NCBI GenBank assembly: GCA_025351385.1
Contig: JANXWA010000034.1
Coordinates: 94,406-128,677 of the forward strand
Reading direction: 5' to 3'
Length of the DNA stretch: 34,272 bases
DNA from: Acidimicrobiales bacterium
GTDB lineage: Bacteria; Actinomycetota; Acidimicrobiia; Acidimicrobiales; RAAP-2
The position numbers and the translations under genes were made by a program. A model generated the notes under the pieces. That model ran no database searches, was not told where the DNA came from, and saw nothing but the letters and a program-made list of their open reading frames with translations. Shown here piece after piece: positions 18,833-26,634 of the stretch. How positions within the stretch are numbered: position 1 is the first letter of the stretch; the number at the start of each line of letters is the position of its first letter.

Positions 18833-19488
18833 TCAAACTGCGCGTCGAGCCACGACGAGGTCAGGTCCTCGAGTGAGTCCAGCACGAGGTCGGCGATGAT
18901 GAACGCCGGCTGGGCGCGGTCGTCGACCGTCGGCACGGCCACCACCGTCATCGATCCGGCCTTCGCCGCGAGGACCCCGGCCGCGGAGTCCTCGAAGACG
19001 AGGCAGTCCTTCGGGGCCATGTTGAGCGACGAGGCCGCGGTGAGAAAGACCCCCGGGTGGGGCTTACCGAACGGCTCGAACTGCGCGGAGTGGACCGAGG
19101 CGAAACGGGTGGCCAGGTCGAAGTGGCGAAGGCAGCGCTCGATCAGCGCCAGCGGCGTCGAGCTCGCCAGCGCGATCGGCCCCCGTTCGCTCGCGAGGTC
19201 GAGGGCGCGCGTCGCGCCCGGCATCATGCGCCCCTCGGAGTCGACCAGATCGCCGACGCGCGCGAGCAGGCTCGCGACGACCTCGTCGACGCCCGGTCCT
19301 CGCCAGGGGTACTGCGCGAACCAGAAATCGACGACCTCATTGACGAACATGCCCTTGGTGGAGCGGTCCTGGGCCTCGTCGAGGGGAACCCCGAGCCCCC
19401 CGAAGACTGCGACCTCGGCCCGGTGCCACAGGATCTCGGTGTCGAACAAGAGCCCGTCCATGTCGAAGAGCGTCGCTCGCAGAGTCAC
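18829..19488 (-). CDS. HAD superfamily phosphatase, HxpB / beta-phosphoglucomutase-like
   Basis: This 219-residue HAD hydrolase has motif I F-D-M-D-G-L-L-F-D-T-E with nucleophile Asp9 and Asp11, motif II A-S-S-T near 108-111, Lys142 in F-G-K-P-H-P and acidic motif III V-F-E-D-S-A-A-G-V (Glu166, Asp167). A helical cap lies between motif I and II. The order and D-x-E-x-L-W-H opening resemble HxpB, which removes phosphate from sugar phosphates such as 2-deoxyglucose 6-phosphate. GTG 19488 is preferred over GTG 19506, as CAGAGT lies six bases before it and the protein then begins just ahead of the first strand. The longer form would add M-C-Q-S-C-G. Confidence 0.88.
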   Translation of the reverse strand: MTLRATLFDMDGLLFDTEILWHRAEVAVFGGLGVPLDEAQDRSTKGMFVNEVVDFWFAQYPWRGPGVDEVVASLLARVGDLVDSEGRMMPGATRALDLASERGPIALASSTPLALIERCLRHFDLATRFASVHSAQFEPFGKPHPGVFLTAASSLNMAPKDCLVFEDSAAGVLAAKAGSMTVVAVPTVDDRAQPAFIIADLVLDSLEDLTSSWLDAQFD

Positions 19489-19515
19489 CCCGCAACTCTG
19501 GCACACGACGCCCGG

Positions 19516-19521
19516 TACGGT
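19516..19521 (+). promoter_or_regulatory. Leaderless-type -10 element (TACGGT) for the tandem GNAT gene
   Basis: TACGGT is followed by six bases and the GTG at 19528. It lies just upstream of the divergent HAD gene start. Confidence 0.5.
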
Positions 19522-19527
19522 GTCCGC

Positions 19528-20454
19528 GTGAGCACGGTGCGACCGCTTCGACCGGACGACGTCGACGAGGTCGTCGCCCGGATTGAGCGACGACTCCGAG
19601 CCGACGCTGCCTTCCAGCCGCTGATCAATCCCGCGTTCTCACCCGAGCTGCTGGCGAACGCGCTACGCCACGCGACCGATTCGACGTGGGTGGCCGAGGA
19701 CGGTGGGAGGATCGTCGGCCACCTCTACGGGGCGCTCCTCGGGGACGAGACCTACGATCGGGGCGCGTGGGTCGGTCCCGACGGCGCCTCCTTCAACGAC
19801 GTCGACGTCCTGGGCGACCTCTACGAGACCGCCGGGGCGGCATGGATTGACTCGGGGGCGCTCGAACACTACGTCTGGACCGTAGACGACGACTCGATGA
19901 CCGACGGTTGGCAGGAGATGGGCTTCGCGCGCATGCACCGGCGCGGAGTAGCGGTCCTTCCGCGACCGCTCAACCACCGGTTACCTGATGGCTACGCCCT
20001 GCGACGAGGTGACGTCGACGACATTGAGATCGCCGTCGCCCTCGACCACGAACTCGACGCCGCCCAACGACTCGGACCGAGCTTCTCGCTCACATCGCCC
20101 GCCTCGAGCCGCGAGGACCTCGTCGAGACCCTGGCCGACCCCGAGACGCACTATTACATCGTTCTACGCAGCGGACTCGCCGTCGCCCAGTGCATCACCT
20201 TCCCGCTTCCGACACGACGTGGCTCGTTCGACGCGTCCCTGCACCTGAGCGCGGTGACTGTAGGACCAGAAGACCGCCACCGCGGCGTCGCGACCGCGAT
20301 GGTCGATCGGGCCTTCGCCGACGCCGCGGTCGCGGGCTTCACCCACGCCGAGACGAACTGGCGCGTGACCAACCGCCGCGCGCAGCGGTTCTGGACGGCC
20401 TACGGCTTCTCGCCGACCTACGTGCGACTTCACCGCACGATCGGAGCTGGTTAG
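19528..20454 (+). CDS. GNAT family acetyltransferase with two tandem GNAT domains
   Basis: This 308-residue protein has two GNAT-like halves, each of about 150 residues. The second half has a good acetyl-CoA motif, V-T-V-G-P-E-D-R-H-R-G-V-A (243-255), followed by N-W-R-V-T-N-R-R-A-Q-R-F-W-T-A-Y-G-F. The first half keeps fold cues (V-A-E-D-G-G-R-I-V-G-H-L-Y, G-W-Q-E-M-G-F-A-R-M) but lacks an R-x-x-G-x-G/A loop, so it probably does not bind acetyl-CoA. The layout recalls mycothiol synthase MshD, but I see no firm match, so the substrate is left open. GTG 19528 is set by the TACGGT hexamer; the earlier reading from 19057 lies antisense to the HAD gene. Confidence 0.85.
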   Translation: MSTVRPLRPDDVDEVVARIERRLRADAAFQPLINPAFSPELLANALRHATDSTWVAEDGGRIVGHLYGALLGDETYDRGAWVGPDGASFNDVDVLGDLYETAGAAWIDSGALEHYVWTVDDDSMTDGWQEMGFARMHRRGVAVLPRPLNHRLPDGYALRRGDVDDIEIAVALDHELDAAQRLGPSFSLTSPASSREDLVETLADPETHYYIVLRSGLAVAQCITFPLPTRRGSFDASLHLSAVTVGPEDRHRGVATAMVDRAFADAAVAGFTHAETNWRVTNRRAQRFWTAYGFSPTYVRLHRTIGAG

Positions 20455-20933
20455 CTCAGCGCCGCTTCGATGGCGGCGACGAGGTTCGGGTCCTCGGGGG
20501 TCACCTGCGGGGCGAAGCGCTGGACGGTGCCGTCCGGTCCCAGCAGGAACTTCTCGAAATTCCATCGGATGTCACCGGTGTAGCCGTCGGTGCCCGTCGC
20601 CTGCGTGAGCTCGGCGTACAGCGGGTGACGTTCGTCGCCGTTCACGTCGACCTTCTCGAAGAGCGGGAACGTCACGCCGTAGGTCGTCGAACAGAATGTC
20701 TGGATCTCTTCGGCGGAGCCCGGCTCTTGACCCATGAACTGGTTGCAGGGTATCCCCACGACGTTGAAGCCGCGCGCCGAGTACGTCTCTTGGAGCACTT
20801 CCAGTCCGGCGTACTGCGGTGTCAGGCCGCACTTGGAGGCGACGTTGACGACCAGCGTCGTCTGGCCGGCGTAGGGGGCGAGTGAGGCGTCGTCCCCGTT
20901 CAGAGTGTGCAGGGGGATGTCGTAGATGCTCAT
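20451..20933 (-). CDS. Glutathione peroxidase family protein, probably thioredoxin-dependent
   Basis: This 160-residue peroxidase reduces hydroperoxides. It has peroxidatic Cys35 in N-V-A-S-K-C-G, the tetrad residues Gln69 (F-M-G-Q-E-P), Trp124 and Asn125 (W-N-F-E-K-F-L), and I-P-C-N-Q-F at 61-66. Cys81 sits 46 residues after Cys35, where two-Cys members of the family place the resolving cysteine used with thioredoxin. Actinobacteria generally lack glutathione, so thioredoxin or a similar donor is the likely partner. TAGAGT lies six bases before the ATG. It is read divergently from the quinone oxidoreductase gene, so the two may respond together to oxidative stress. Its stop overlaps the GNAT stop by four bases. 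Confidence 0.94.
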   Translation of the reverse strand: MSIYDIPLHTLNGDDASLAPYAGQTTLVVNVASKCGLTPQYAGLEVLQETYSARGFNVVGIPCNQFMGQEPGSAEEIQTFCSTTYGVTFPLFEKVDVNGDERHPLYAELTQATGTDGYTGDIRWNFEKFLLGPDGTVQRFAPQVTPEDPNLVAAIEAALS

Positions 20934-20939
20934 TGAGCG

Positions 20940-20945
20940 ACTCTA
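20940..20945 (-). promoter_or_regulatory. Leaderless-type -10 element (TAGAGT) for the peroxidase gene
   Basis: TAGAGT, six bases, then ATG at 20933 on the minus strand. Confidence 0.55.
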
Positions 20946-20973
20946 ACGGCTTCGCTTCGCGAGACGACCGCCG

Positions 20974-20979
20974 TAGGCT
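20974..20979 (+). promoter_or_regulatory. Leaderless-type -10 element (TAGGCT) for the quinone oxidoreductase gene
   Basis: TAGGCT, six bases, then GTG at 20986. The same hexamer leads the dehydratase gene at 32438 and the hydrolase at 2079. Confidence 0.55.
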
Positions 20980-20985
20980 GGGCCC

Positions 20986-21936
20986 GTGCAGGCCGTTGTC
21001 ATCGAAGACCGAACCCTCACGGTCGTCGAACGACCGACGCCCGAGCCGGGGGCCCATGACGTCGTCGTCGCCGTGCGCGCCGCCGGGGTCAACGCGGCCG
21101 ACCTCTTGCAGCGACAGGGCTACTACCCCGCGCCGGCCGGATGCCCGGCGGACGTCCCCGGCCTCGAGATGGCCGGGATCGTGAGCGCCGTCGGGGATCA
21201 GGTCCACGAGCCCCTGCTCGGACGACGCGTCTGCGCGGTCGTCGGTGGAGGAGCCCAGGCGACACACTGCGTCGTGGCGAGCGAGCACCTGATCTTCCTG
21301 CCCGACCACGTGGACTGGCCACAGTCCGGAGGCTTCGCCGAGGCCTTCACGACGGCCCACGACGCGCTGGTGACCCAGGCAGGCATTCGAGAGGGCGATC
21401 GGGTGCTGATATCGGGAGCCTCGGGCGGCGTTGGCGTCGCCGCCGTCCAGATCGCCCACCTCATCGGCGCCCACGTGACGGCGGTGACGAGGACGAGCGA
21501 GCACCACGGTGCGCTGGTAGCCCTCGGAGCCGACGAGACGGTGACGCTCGATCAGGTGTCAGGTCTCGACCCGGTCGACGTGGTGCTCGAACTGGTCGGG
21601 GCGGCGCACCTCGCCCTCGCCCAGCACCTGCTCGCCCCCTTCGCTCGCGTCGTGGTGATTGGCGTGGGTGGGGGCGGGAGTCGCGTCGCCCTCGAACTAC
21701 TCCTCCTCATGGCCCGTCGGGCGACACTCACCGGTTCGACGCTTCGCTCGAGGTCACGCGAGGAGAAGGCGACCGTGGCGGACCTGGTTAACCAGGCGCT
21801 GGTGCCGCGCTGGACGACCGGCGAGTTGCGGGTCCCGCTCGCACGGACCTTCGACCTGGCCGAGGCCGATGCCGCCTACGAGTACTTCGCGCGGCCGGGC
21901 AAGTTCGGCAAGGTCGTGCTATGCGTCGAGGACTAG
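20986..21936 (+). CDS. Zinc-independent medium-chain oxidoreductase, NADPH:quinone reductase-like
   Basis: This 316-residue protein is an MDR-family quinone or enal reductase. It shows A-A-G-V-N-A-A-D-L-L-Q-R-Q-G-Y-Y (about 32-47), P-G-L-E-M-A-G-I-V-S-A-V-G-D (about 58-71) and the cofactor loop I-S-G-A-S-G-G-V-G-V-A-A-V-Q-I-A (about 142-157), the variant used for NADPH. The zinc-binding Cys/His set of alcohol dehydrogenases is absent. P-G-K-F-G-K-V-V-L closes the protein as usual. It would reduce quinones or similar electrophiles. The DUF5522 gene starts 17 bases after its stop and may be co-transcribed. Confidence 0.92.
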   Translation: MQAVVIEDRTLTVVERPTPEPGAHDVVVAVRAAGVNAADLLQRQGYYPAPAGCPADVPGLEMAGIVSAVGDQVHEPLLGRRVCAVVGGGAQATHCVVASEHLIFLPDHVDWPQSGGFAEAFTTAHDALVTQAGIREGDRVLISGASGGVGVAAVQIAHLIGAHVTAVTRTSEHHGALVALGADETVTLDQVSGLDPVDVVLELVGAAHLALAQHLLAPFARVVVIGVGGGGSRVALELLLLMARRATLTGSTLRSRSREEKATVADLVNQALVPRWTTGELRVPLARTFDLAEADAAYEYFARPGKFGKVVLCVED

Positions 21937-21952
21937 GCGCCGACTGCACCGG

Positions 21953-22168
21953 ATGATGTCAGTCCCGCATCCCCATCCGAGCCGGTGTGATCCCGCCCGT
22001 CCTGACTACGACGCGATAATCGAGGCCCACGAGCGGGCGGTCGCCCTCGGGCAGGCGAGCTATCGAGACCCGTCGACCGGTCTCATGGTGCTGACGGTCG
22101 CCACGCACCTGGCCCGTGGGACGTGTTGCGAAAGTGGATGTCGCCACTGCCCGTACCTGATCGACTAA
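21953..22168 (+). CDS. DUF5522 family small cysteine-rich protein
   Basis: This 71-residue protein matches the DUF5522 pattern: Y-R-D-P-S-T-G-L-M-V-L-T (37-48), then R-G-T-C-C-E-S-G-C-R-H-C-P-Y (55-68). Cys58, Cys59, Cys63 and Cys66 could bind a metal, but the family has no known function. The ATG at 21953 or the adjacent one at 21956 is the only sensible start; the longer reading from 21659 lies within the quinone oxidoreductase gene. It follows that gene by 16 bases. Its TAA overlaps the TAG of the convergent exporter by three bases (22165-22168). Confidence 0.85.
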   Translation: MMSVPHPHPSRCDPARPDYDAIIEAHERAVALGQASYRDPSTGLMVLTVATHLARGTCCESGCRHCPYLID

Positions 22169-23679
22169 ACGGCGACGGGACCTTCGTCGTGCTGGCCGAG
22201 ATGGTGGCGGTCGATGTTGGCGAGCAGGTAGAAGGAGACGGCGGCCAGGAGCAGCATCAAGGACCCGAACCGGAACGCCTGGTCGTAGCCGTGCACGTTG
22301 GCCGCGATCCGTAGGGCAACGGCCCCGGCATGGTCGGCGGGGTGGTGCAGGCTCGCCGCGACGAAGGCCGAGGCGCTCGAGACCACGATCGTGTTCTGGA
22401 TCGCGGTGCCGAAGGAGCCGCCGATCTGCTGAGCGGTCTGTAGTACCGCCGAGGCGGCGCCGGTGTCCCCTGGGCGCACATTGAATAGCGCCGTCGAGGA
22501 GATCGCGACGAACGCCAGTCCTAGGCCGAGGCTCGCCACGACCATTGCCGGCATGACGTGGCCCAGGTAGGAGCTGTGGGGCTGGATGAACGAGAGGATG
22601 AACAGGCCGACAGCGCCCATGAAACAGCCGAGAGTCGCCAAGGGCCGTGGGCCGACTCGGGGCAGGAACTGGCTGCACGCGCCAGCCGACACGATGATCC
22701 CCACCGAGAAGGGCAAGAACAAGAGACCCGACTTGACGGCCGAGTACTGGTGGACGTACTGGAAGTAGAACGTCATGAACAAGAACATCCCGAAGAGTCC
22801 GAGACCGACGAAGATCTGGGACAGGTACGCACCGGCCCGCACGCGGTCGGTGATCAGGCGAAGGGGCAGCAGCGGCGACTTGATCCGGCTCTCGAGGACG
22901 AAGAAGAAGGCCAGCAACACCGCCCCGACAGCCATGTAGGGCCAGGCGCTAGTCGAACCCCAGCCGTCGGTGGACGCCTGCGAGACGCCGTAGACGATGG
23001 CGACCATGCCCACCGTCGCGGTGAGCGCTCCGGGCACGTCGTAGTGGGGATGACCGTCCACCTTGGACTCATGGATGTTGGGCAGGGCGAGCGAGAACGC
23101 GATGATCGCCATCGGGGTATTGACGAAGAGGCACCACCGCCACGACAGGTACTGGGTGAGCAGTCCCCCCGCGATCAATCCGATTGCCGCGCCGACTCCT
23201 GACAACGCACCGAACACGCCGAAGGCCTTGGCCCGCTCCTTGGAGTCGGTGAACGTGACCGAGATGAGCGACAGCGACGCCGGGGCGAGGAGCGCTCCGA
23301 AGATCCCTTGGAGGGCCCGTGCGCCGAAAAGCATCTGCTGGTTCATCGCGAAGCCGCCGAGCAACGACGCGCCCGCGAAGCCCAAGAGACCGATCAGGAA
23401 GGCCCTCTTTCGCCCCATGTAGTCGCCGATCCGTCCACCGAGCAAGAGGAATCCGCCGAAGGTGAGCGTGTAGGCCGTCACGGCCCACTGGTAGTTCTTG
23501 GTCGCGATGCCGAGCCCGCCCAGTGAGCGGGGCAGCGCGGCGTGCGGCAGGGCGATGTTGACGATGGACGCGTCCAGCACGACCATCAATGCGGCAATGG
23601 CGATGACGAAGAGCGCGAACCAGCGGCGCGGGTCAGGGACGTCAGCGTGGACGACGAAGCTTTCCGATGACTCTGACAC
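22165..23679 (-). CDS. MFS transporter, DHA2 family (14-TM drug exporter)
   Basis: This 504-residue exporter shows the DHA2/EmrB-QacA pattern with about 14 membrane helices: L-D-A-S-I-V-N-I-A-L-P in helix 1 (35-45), motif A G-G-R-I-G-D-Y-M-G-R-K-R and A-R-A-L-Q-G-I-F-G-A in helix 4. Helix 5 carries motif C, here G-A-A-I-G-L-I-A-G-G, with Leu in place of the usual Pro. W-R-W-C-L-F-V-N-T-P follows. Such pumps expel drugs, dyes or own metabolites using the proton gradient. The GTG at 23679 has a G-rich run (GGGGGG) just upstream, and the next in-frame Met is at residue 32, after helix 1 has begun. No regulator sits next to it. Confidence 0.92.
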   Translation of the reverse strand: MSESSESFVVHADVPDPRRWFALFVIAIAALMVVLDASIVNIALPHAALPRSLGGLGIATKNYQWAVTAYTLTFGGFLLLGGRIGDYMGRKRAFLIGLLGFAGASLLGGFAMNQQMLFGARALQGIFGALLAPASLSLISVTFTDSKERAKAFGVFGALSGVGAAIGLIAGGLLTQYLSWRWCLFVNTPMAIIAFSLALPNIHESKVDGHPHYDVPGALTATVGMVAIVYGVSQASTDGWGSTSAWPYMAVGAVLLAFFFVLESRIKSPLLPLRLITDRVRAGAYLSQIFVGLGLFGMFLFMTFYFQYVHQYSAVKSGLLFLPFSVGIIVSAGACSQFLPRVGPRPLATLGCFMGAVGLFILSFIQPHSSYLGHVMPAMVVASLGLGLAFVAISSTALFNVRPGDTGAASAVLQTAQQIGGSFGTAIQNTIVVSSASAFVAASLHHPADHAGAVALRIAANVHGYDQAFRFGSLMLLLAAVSFYLLANIDRHHLGQHDEGPVAV

Positions 23680-23761
23680 GGACCCCCCAGATTTCTCTCG
23701 ACTTGCGAAAAGGACCCACGGGACCAGCGAGCCCTATGAGTCCTTCACGTGAATCGGATGA

Positions 23762-24880
23762 TTACAGCAGTGAGCGTAGTGGGCTGTAGTCCAGCCCAAG
23801 CGAGTCGGCGACCGGACCGTAGGTGACGGCGCCGTCGACAACGTTCACGCCCTCAGCCAGCGCATCGTCGGCGAGCACGGCCTCGCGCCAACCGTGGCGT
23901 GCGAGCTCCATGGCGTAGGGCAACGTCGCGTTCGCCAGCGCGTACGTCGAGGTGTAGGGCACGGCGCCAGGCATGTTGGCCACGCAATAAAAGATCGAGC
24001 CGTTGACCTCGAAGACGGGGTCCGAGTGCGTCGTCGGACGGGTCGCCTCGAAGCACCCGCCCTGGTCGACCGAGATGTCGACCAGCACCGAGCCGGGCCG
24101 CATGCGCGCGACCAGGTCGTTGCTCACGAGCTTGGGGGCCCGAGCACCGACCACGAGGACCGCGCCGATGACGATGTCGGCGTCGAGGCAAGCCTCCTCG
24201 AGAGTGAGCGTCGACGAGGCGATCGTCTGGACGCGACCATCGAAGTGGATGTCCACTTGACGAAGCCGTTCGAGGTTGCGGTCGAGGATCTTGACGTTGG
24301 CGTGAAGTCCGACCGCCATGGTGGCGGCGGCTAGTCCCGAGACTCCAGCACCGATGACCACGACGTTGGACGGCGCGACGCCGGGCACCCCGCTGATCAA
24401 TGAGCCGTGACCGCCGCCGGGCCGCATGAGGTGGTGCGCGCCCATCAGTGGCGCCATCCGTCCTGCGACCTCGCTCATCGGCGTCAAGAGCGGCAACGAG
24501 TTGTCGCGCAGGCGCACGGTCTCGTAGGCGATGGCGACATTGTTGGCCTGTACCAGCGCGTCAGTGCACTCGCGCGACGCCGCCAGATGGAGGTACGTGA
24601 AGAGCACCTGGTTCTTGCGCGCCGCGAGGCGTGGGTACTCGGGCGCGATCGGCTCCTTCACTTTCATCACGAGGTCGCTGTCGGCCCAGACGTCGTCGAC
24701 GGAATCGATGATGGTCGCGCCGTTGGCGACGTAGTCCGCGTCAGCGATCGACGATCCCACTCCCGCGCCATGTTCGATCAAGACCTTGTGACCGGCCCCC
24801 GTGAGCTCACGAGCGCCGGCCGGCGTCAGCGCCACCCGGTATTCGTCGGTCTTGATTTCCTTCGGTACGCCGATGATCAT
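23762..24880 (-). CDS. ald: Alanine dehydrogenase
   Basis: Ald interconverts L-alanine and pyruvate plus ammonium with NAD(H). This 372-residue protein has the normal length and residues: Arg15 in E-Y-R-V-A, Lys75 in M-K-V-K-E-P, His98 in Y-L-H-L-A-A, the NAD loop V-I-G-A-G-V-S-G and the Asp in V-D-I-S-V-D-Q-G-G. The ATG at 24880 has AAAGG eleven bases upstream. It follows the amino-acid permease on the same strand by about 42 bases and is probably in its operon. With a pyruvate-using aminotransferase encoded across the divergent region, its likely job here is to deaminate alanine made by that enzyme, regenerating pyruvate. Confidence 0.97.
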   Translation of the reverse strand: MIIGVPKEIKTDEYRVALTPAGARELTGAGHKVLIEHGAGVGSSIADADYVANGATIIDSVDDVWADSDLVMKVKEPIAPEYPRLAARKNQVLFTYLHLAASRECTDALVQANNVAIAYETVRLRDNSLPLLTPMSEVAGRMAPLMGAHHLMRPGGGHGSLISGVPGVAPSNVVVIGAGVSGLAAATMAVGLHANVKILDRNLERLRQVDIHFDGRVQTIASSTLTLEEACLDADIVIGAVLVVGARAPKLVSNDLVARMRPGSVLVDISVDQGGCFEATRPTTHSDPVFEVNGSIFYCVANMPGAVPYTSTYALANATLPYAMELARHGWREAVLADDALAEGVNVVDGAVTYGPVADSLGLDYSPLRSLL

Positions 24881-24922
24881 CGTTGATCATCCTTTCTGTT
24901 CTCCCGCGTCTGAGCGCAGTCG

Positions 24923-26425
24923 TTAATCGTTCACGTCAAGGGTGTCGTAGGAAACCCTCGGCTGGCTCCAGAACCCAGTCTTGCCCCTCGTGAACCACAT
25001 GGAGATCAACAGCGCTGGAACCGACGACGCCAACACTATGACGTCGGGAATCGAACTCGAGCCGCCGCCACTTATCACCTTGTAGCAGACAAACAAGAGG
25101 GCGACGCCCCCGATGAAGGGGAGGTAGATCATCGTGAGATTCGCACGGAAGCCCTGCCCGATGGTCTTCCTGAAGGCCCACGCGCACCCGAGTCCCGTGA
25201 TCCCGTAGTAGAAGGCGACCAGGACGCCGATGTTCAACACGAGGTTGTTGAAGACGCTGGCACTCGATGACGAGAATGTCGTCAGCATGATTCCGAAGAG
25301 CGACAAGAGGGCGACGATCGCCGTGCCCAGTGCAGGCGTCTTGAACTTCTCGTGAATCGAGCTGAAGACCTTCGGGAACACGCCGTCGCGCGACATGGAC
25401 AGCGTGATGCGGGCCGCGGGCAGCACTGTCGTCTGCGTGGTCGCCACGGTCGACGAAAGCACCGCGAAGACCATCACGTAGCTGGCCCATGGTCCAAAGA
25501 GCTGCTGACCAAAGTAGAAGAGGATCCCGCCGCCTTGATGGGCGTTGATGCCCGAAGGCCCGAGCAGCATTTGGATCGCCACGAAGTTGAGTAGAAAGAC
25601 GAACAGCAGAAGCCACATTGAAATGAGTCCGGCCCGTCCCGGGATGCGACTCGCGTCCTTGGACTCCTCGTTCAGATTGAGTGCAGTGTCCCAACCCCAG
25701 AAGAAGAAGACGCCCAGGGCAAGCCCACTCGCCAAAGCTCCGAAGCTGTGAATGTGGAACGGGTCCAGCCAGGCGAAGGAGAAGTTCATCGAGTGCACGG
25801 GGTGACTGATCCAGACCTTGACGATGCCCCCCAGGGAGAAGCCGAGGACGCAGATGTACTCGATGATCACCATCACCCACTGGGCGTTCGTCGTCCAGCG
25901 GATGCCGTAGATGCAGATGAACGTGACGAACATCAGCCAAAGAGCGGCCACAATGGCGATGTCCTTGGAGTTGGTGATCGATGCCGCACTGACCAGGTGG
26001 AGAGCCGAGTGCATGAACTGCAGCGTGTAGCCGCCCGCCAACAACGGAGCCGTGGTGCAGAACAGAACCGAGGTCCACACCTGAACCCAGCCATTGATCC
26101 ATCCCACCGACGGATGGACGACCTGGCTGAGCCAGGAGTAGCTCGCACCACAGTTCGGGTTTCGGCGGTTCAGATGGAAGTACGAAAGTGCGATGAACAT
26201 GACCGGAACGAACGAGACCACGAGCGCTGCCGGACTCGCCAGACCGATGCCGCCGATAACGAACACGGCCGCCAACGTAGATGCGAGCGAATAGGCCGGT
26301 GCCACCGACGACACGGCGACGGCAGTCGCGTCGAAAAGGTTCAACTCGTCGTGACGAAGTTGCGCTGCCTCTTCCGACTCCGGAACAGGAGCACCAAACG
26401 GACCCCTGACGTCATTTATGGACAT
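24923..26425 (-). CDS. APC superfamily amino acid / amine permease
   Basis: This 500-residue permease has about 12 membrane helices. The first, A-V-A-V-S-S-V-A-P-A-Y-S-L-A, carries the unwound small-residue segment of APC transporters. N-P-N-C-G-A-S-Y-S-W follows in helix 3, and W-G-W-D-T-A-L-N-L-N-E-E in helix 6. It imports an amino acid or amine in symport with protons. ATG 26425 is favoured over ATG 26434, because AGGGGG lies about nine bases before it and touches the other. It is divergent from an Lrp-type regulator and followed by ald. GC content seems lower by eye than in neighbouring genes, which could indicate later acquisition; this was not computed. Confidence 0.9.
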   Translation of the reverse strand: MSINDVRGPFGAPVPESEEAAQLRHDELNLFDATAVAVSSVAPAYSLASTLAAVFVIGGIGLASPAALVVSFVPVMFIALSYFHLNRRNPNCGASYSWLSQVVHPSVGWINGWVQVWTSVLFCTTAPLLAGGYTLQFMHSALHLVSAASITNSKDIAIVAALWLMFVTFICIYGIRWTTNAQWVMVIIEYICVLGFSLGGIVKVWISHPVHSMNFSFAWLDPFHIHSFGALASGLALGVFFFWGWDTALNLNEESKDASRIPGRAGLISMWLLLFVFLLNFVAIQMLLGPSGINAHQGGGILFYFGQQLFGPWASYVMVFAVLSSTVATTQTTVLPAARITLSMSRDGVFPKVFSSIHEKFKTPALGTAIVALLSLFGIMLTTFSSSSASVFNNLVLNIGVLVAFYYGITGLGCAWAFRKTIGQGFRANLTMIYLPFIGGVALLFVCYKVISGGGSSSIPDVIVLASSVPALLISMWFTRGKTGFWSQPRVSYDTLDVND

Positions 26426-26634
26426 TTTGACCATCCCCCTAATTAAGATCCGCTACCGCGACCAATCCTTTGTGCCCTGTGCCACTCTGCCAGATATTGC
26501 CGGGTTCTTGCAACATTTGAAGCAGATATACGTCCTTGTATAGAAATATGACGACTCTATTCGTCGCAAAATGCCCCTATACTGTCTCTATCCGCAGCCA
26601 CGGAGCCTTCGGGCCACCGAGCCTGGAGCACACA
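26426..26634. promoter_or_regulatory. Divergent regulatory region between permease-ald and the Lrp operon
   Basis: About 209 bases, noticeably A/T-rich. It contains TATACT at 26578-26583 (plus strand) and a TTGAAG (26517-26522) to TATAGA (26539-26544) pair 16 bases apart, both candidate promoters for the Lrp operon. An inverted repeat, TATAC and GTATA with a six-base gap (26527-26542), is a possible operator for the Lrp protein. No clear consensus promoter for the permease stands out. Lrp-type regulators typically bind such divergent regions next to their own gene. Confidence 0.5.

Noticed and set aside
23680-23761. Possible terminator or regulator site between the exporter and ald
   Set aside because: Only weak, short complementary segments (GGG/CCC) are seen, with no T-run or palindrome worth calling.
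24936-26102. 388-codon alternative minus-strand frame inside the permease
   Set aside because: Frame-shifted reading of the same DNA; it lacks membrane helices, while the main frame gives a normal 12-helix APC protein. No frameshift in the permease is needed.
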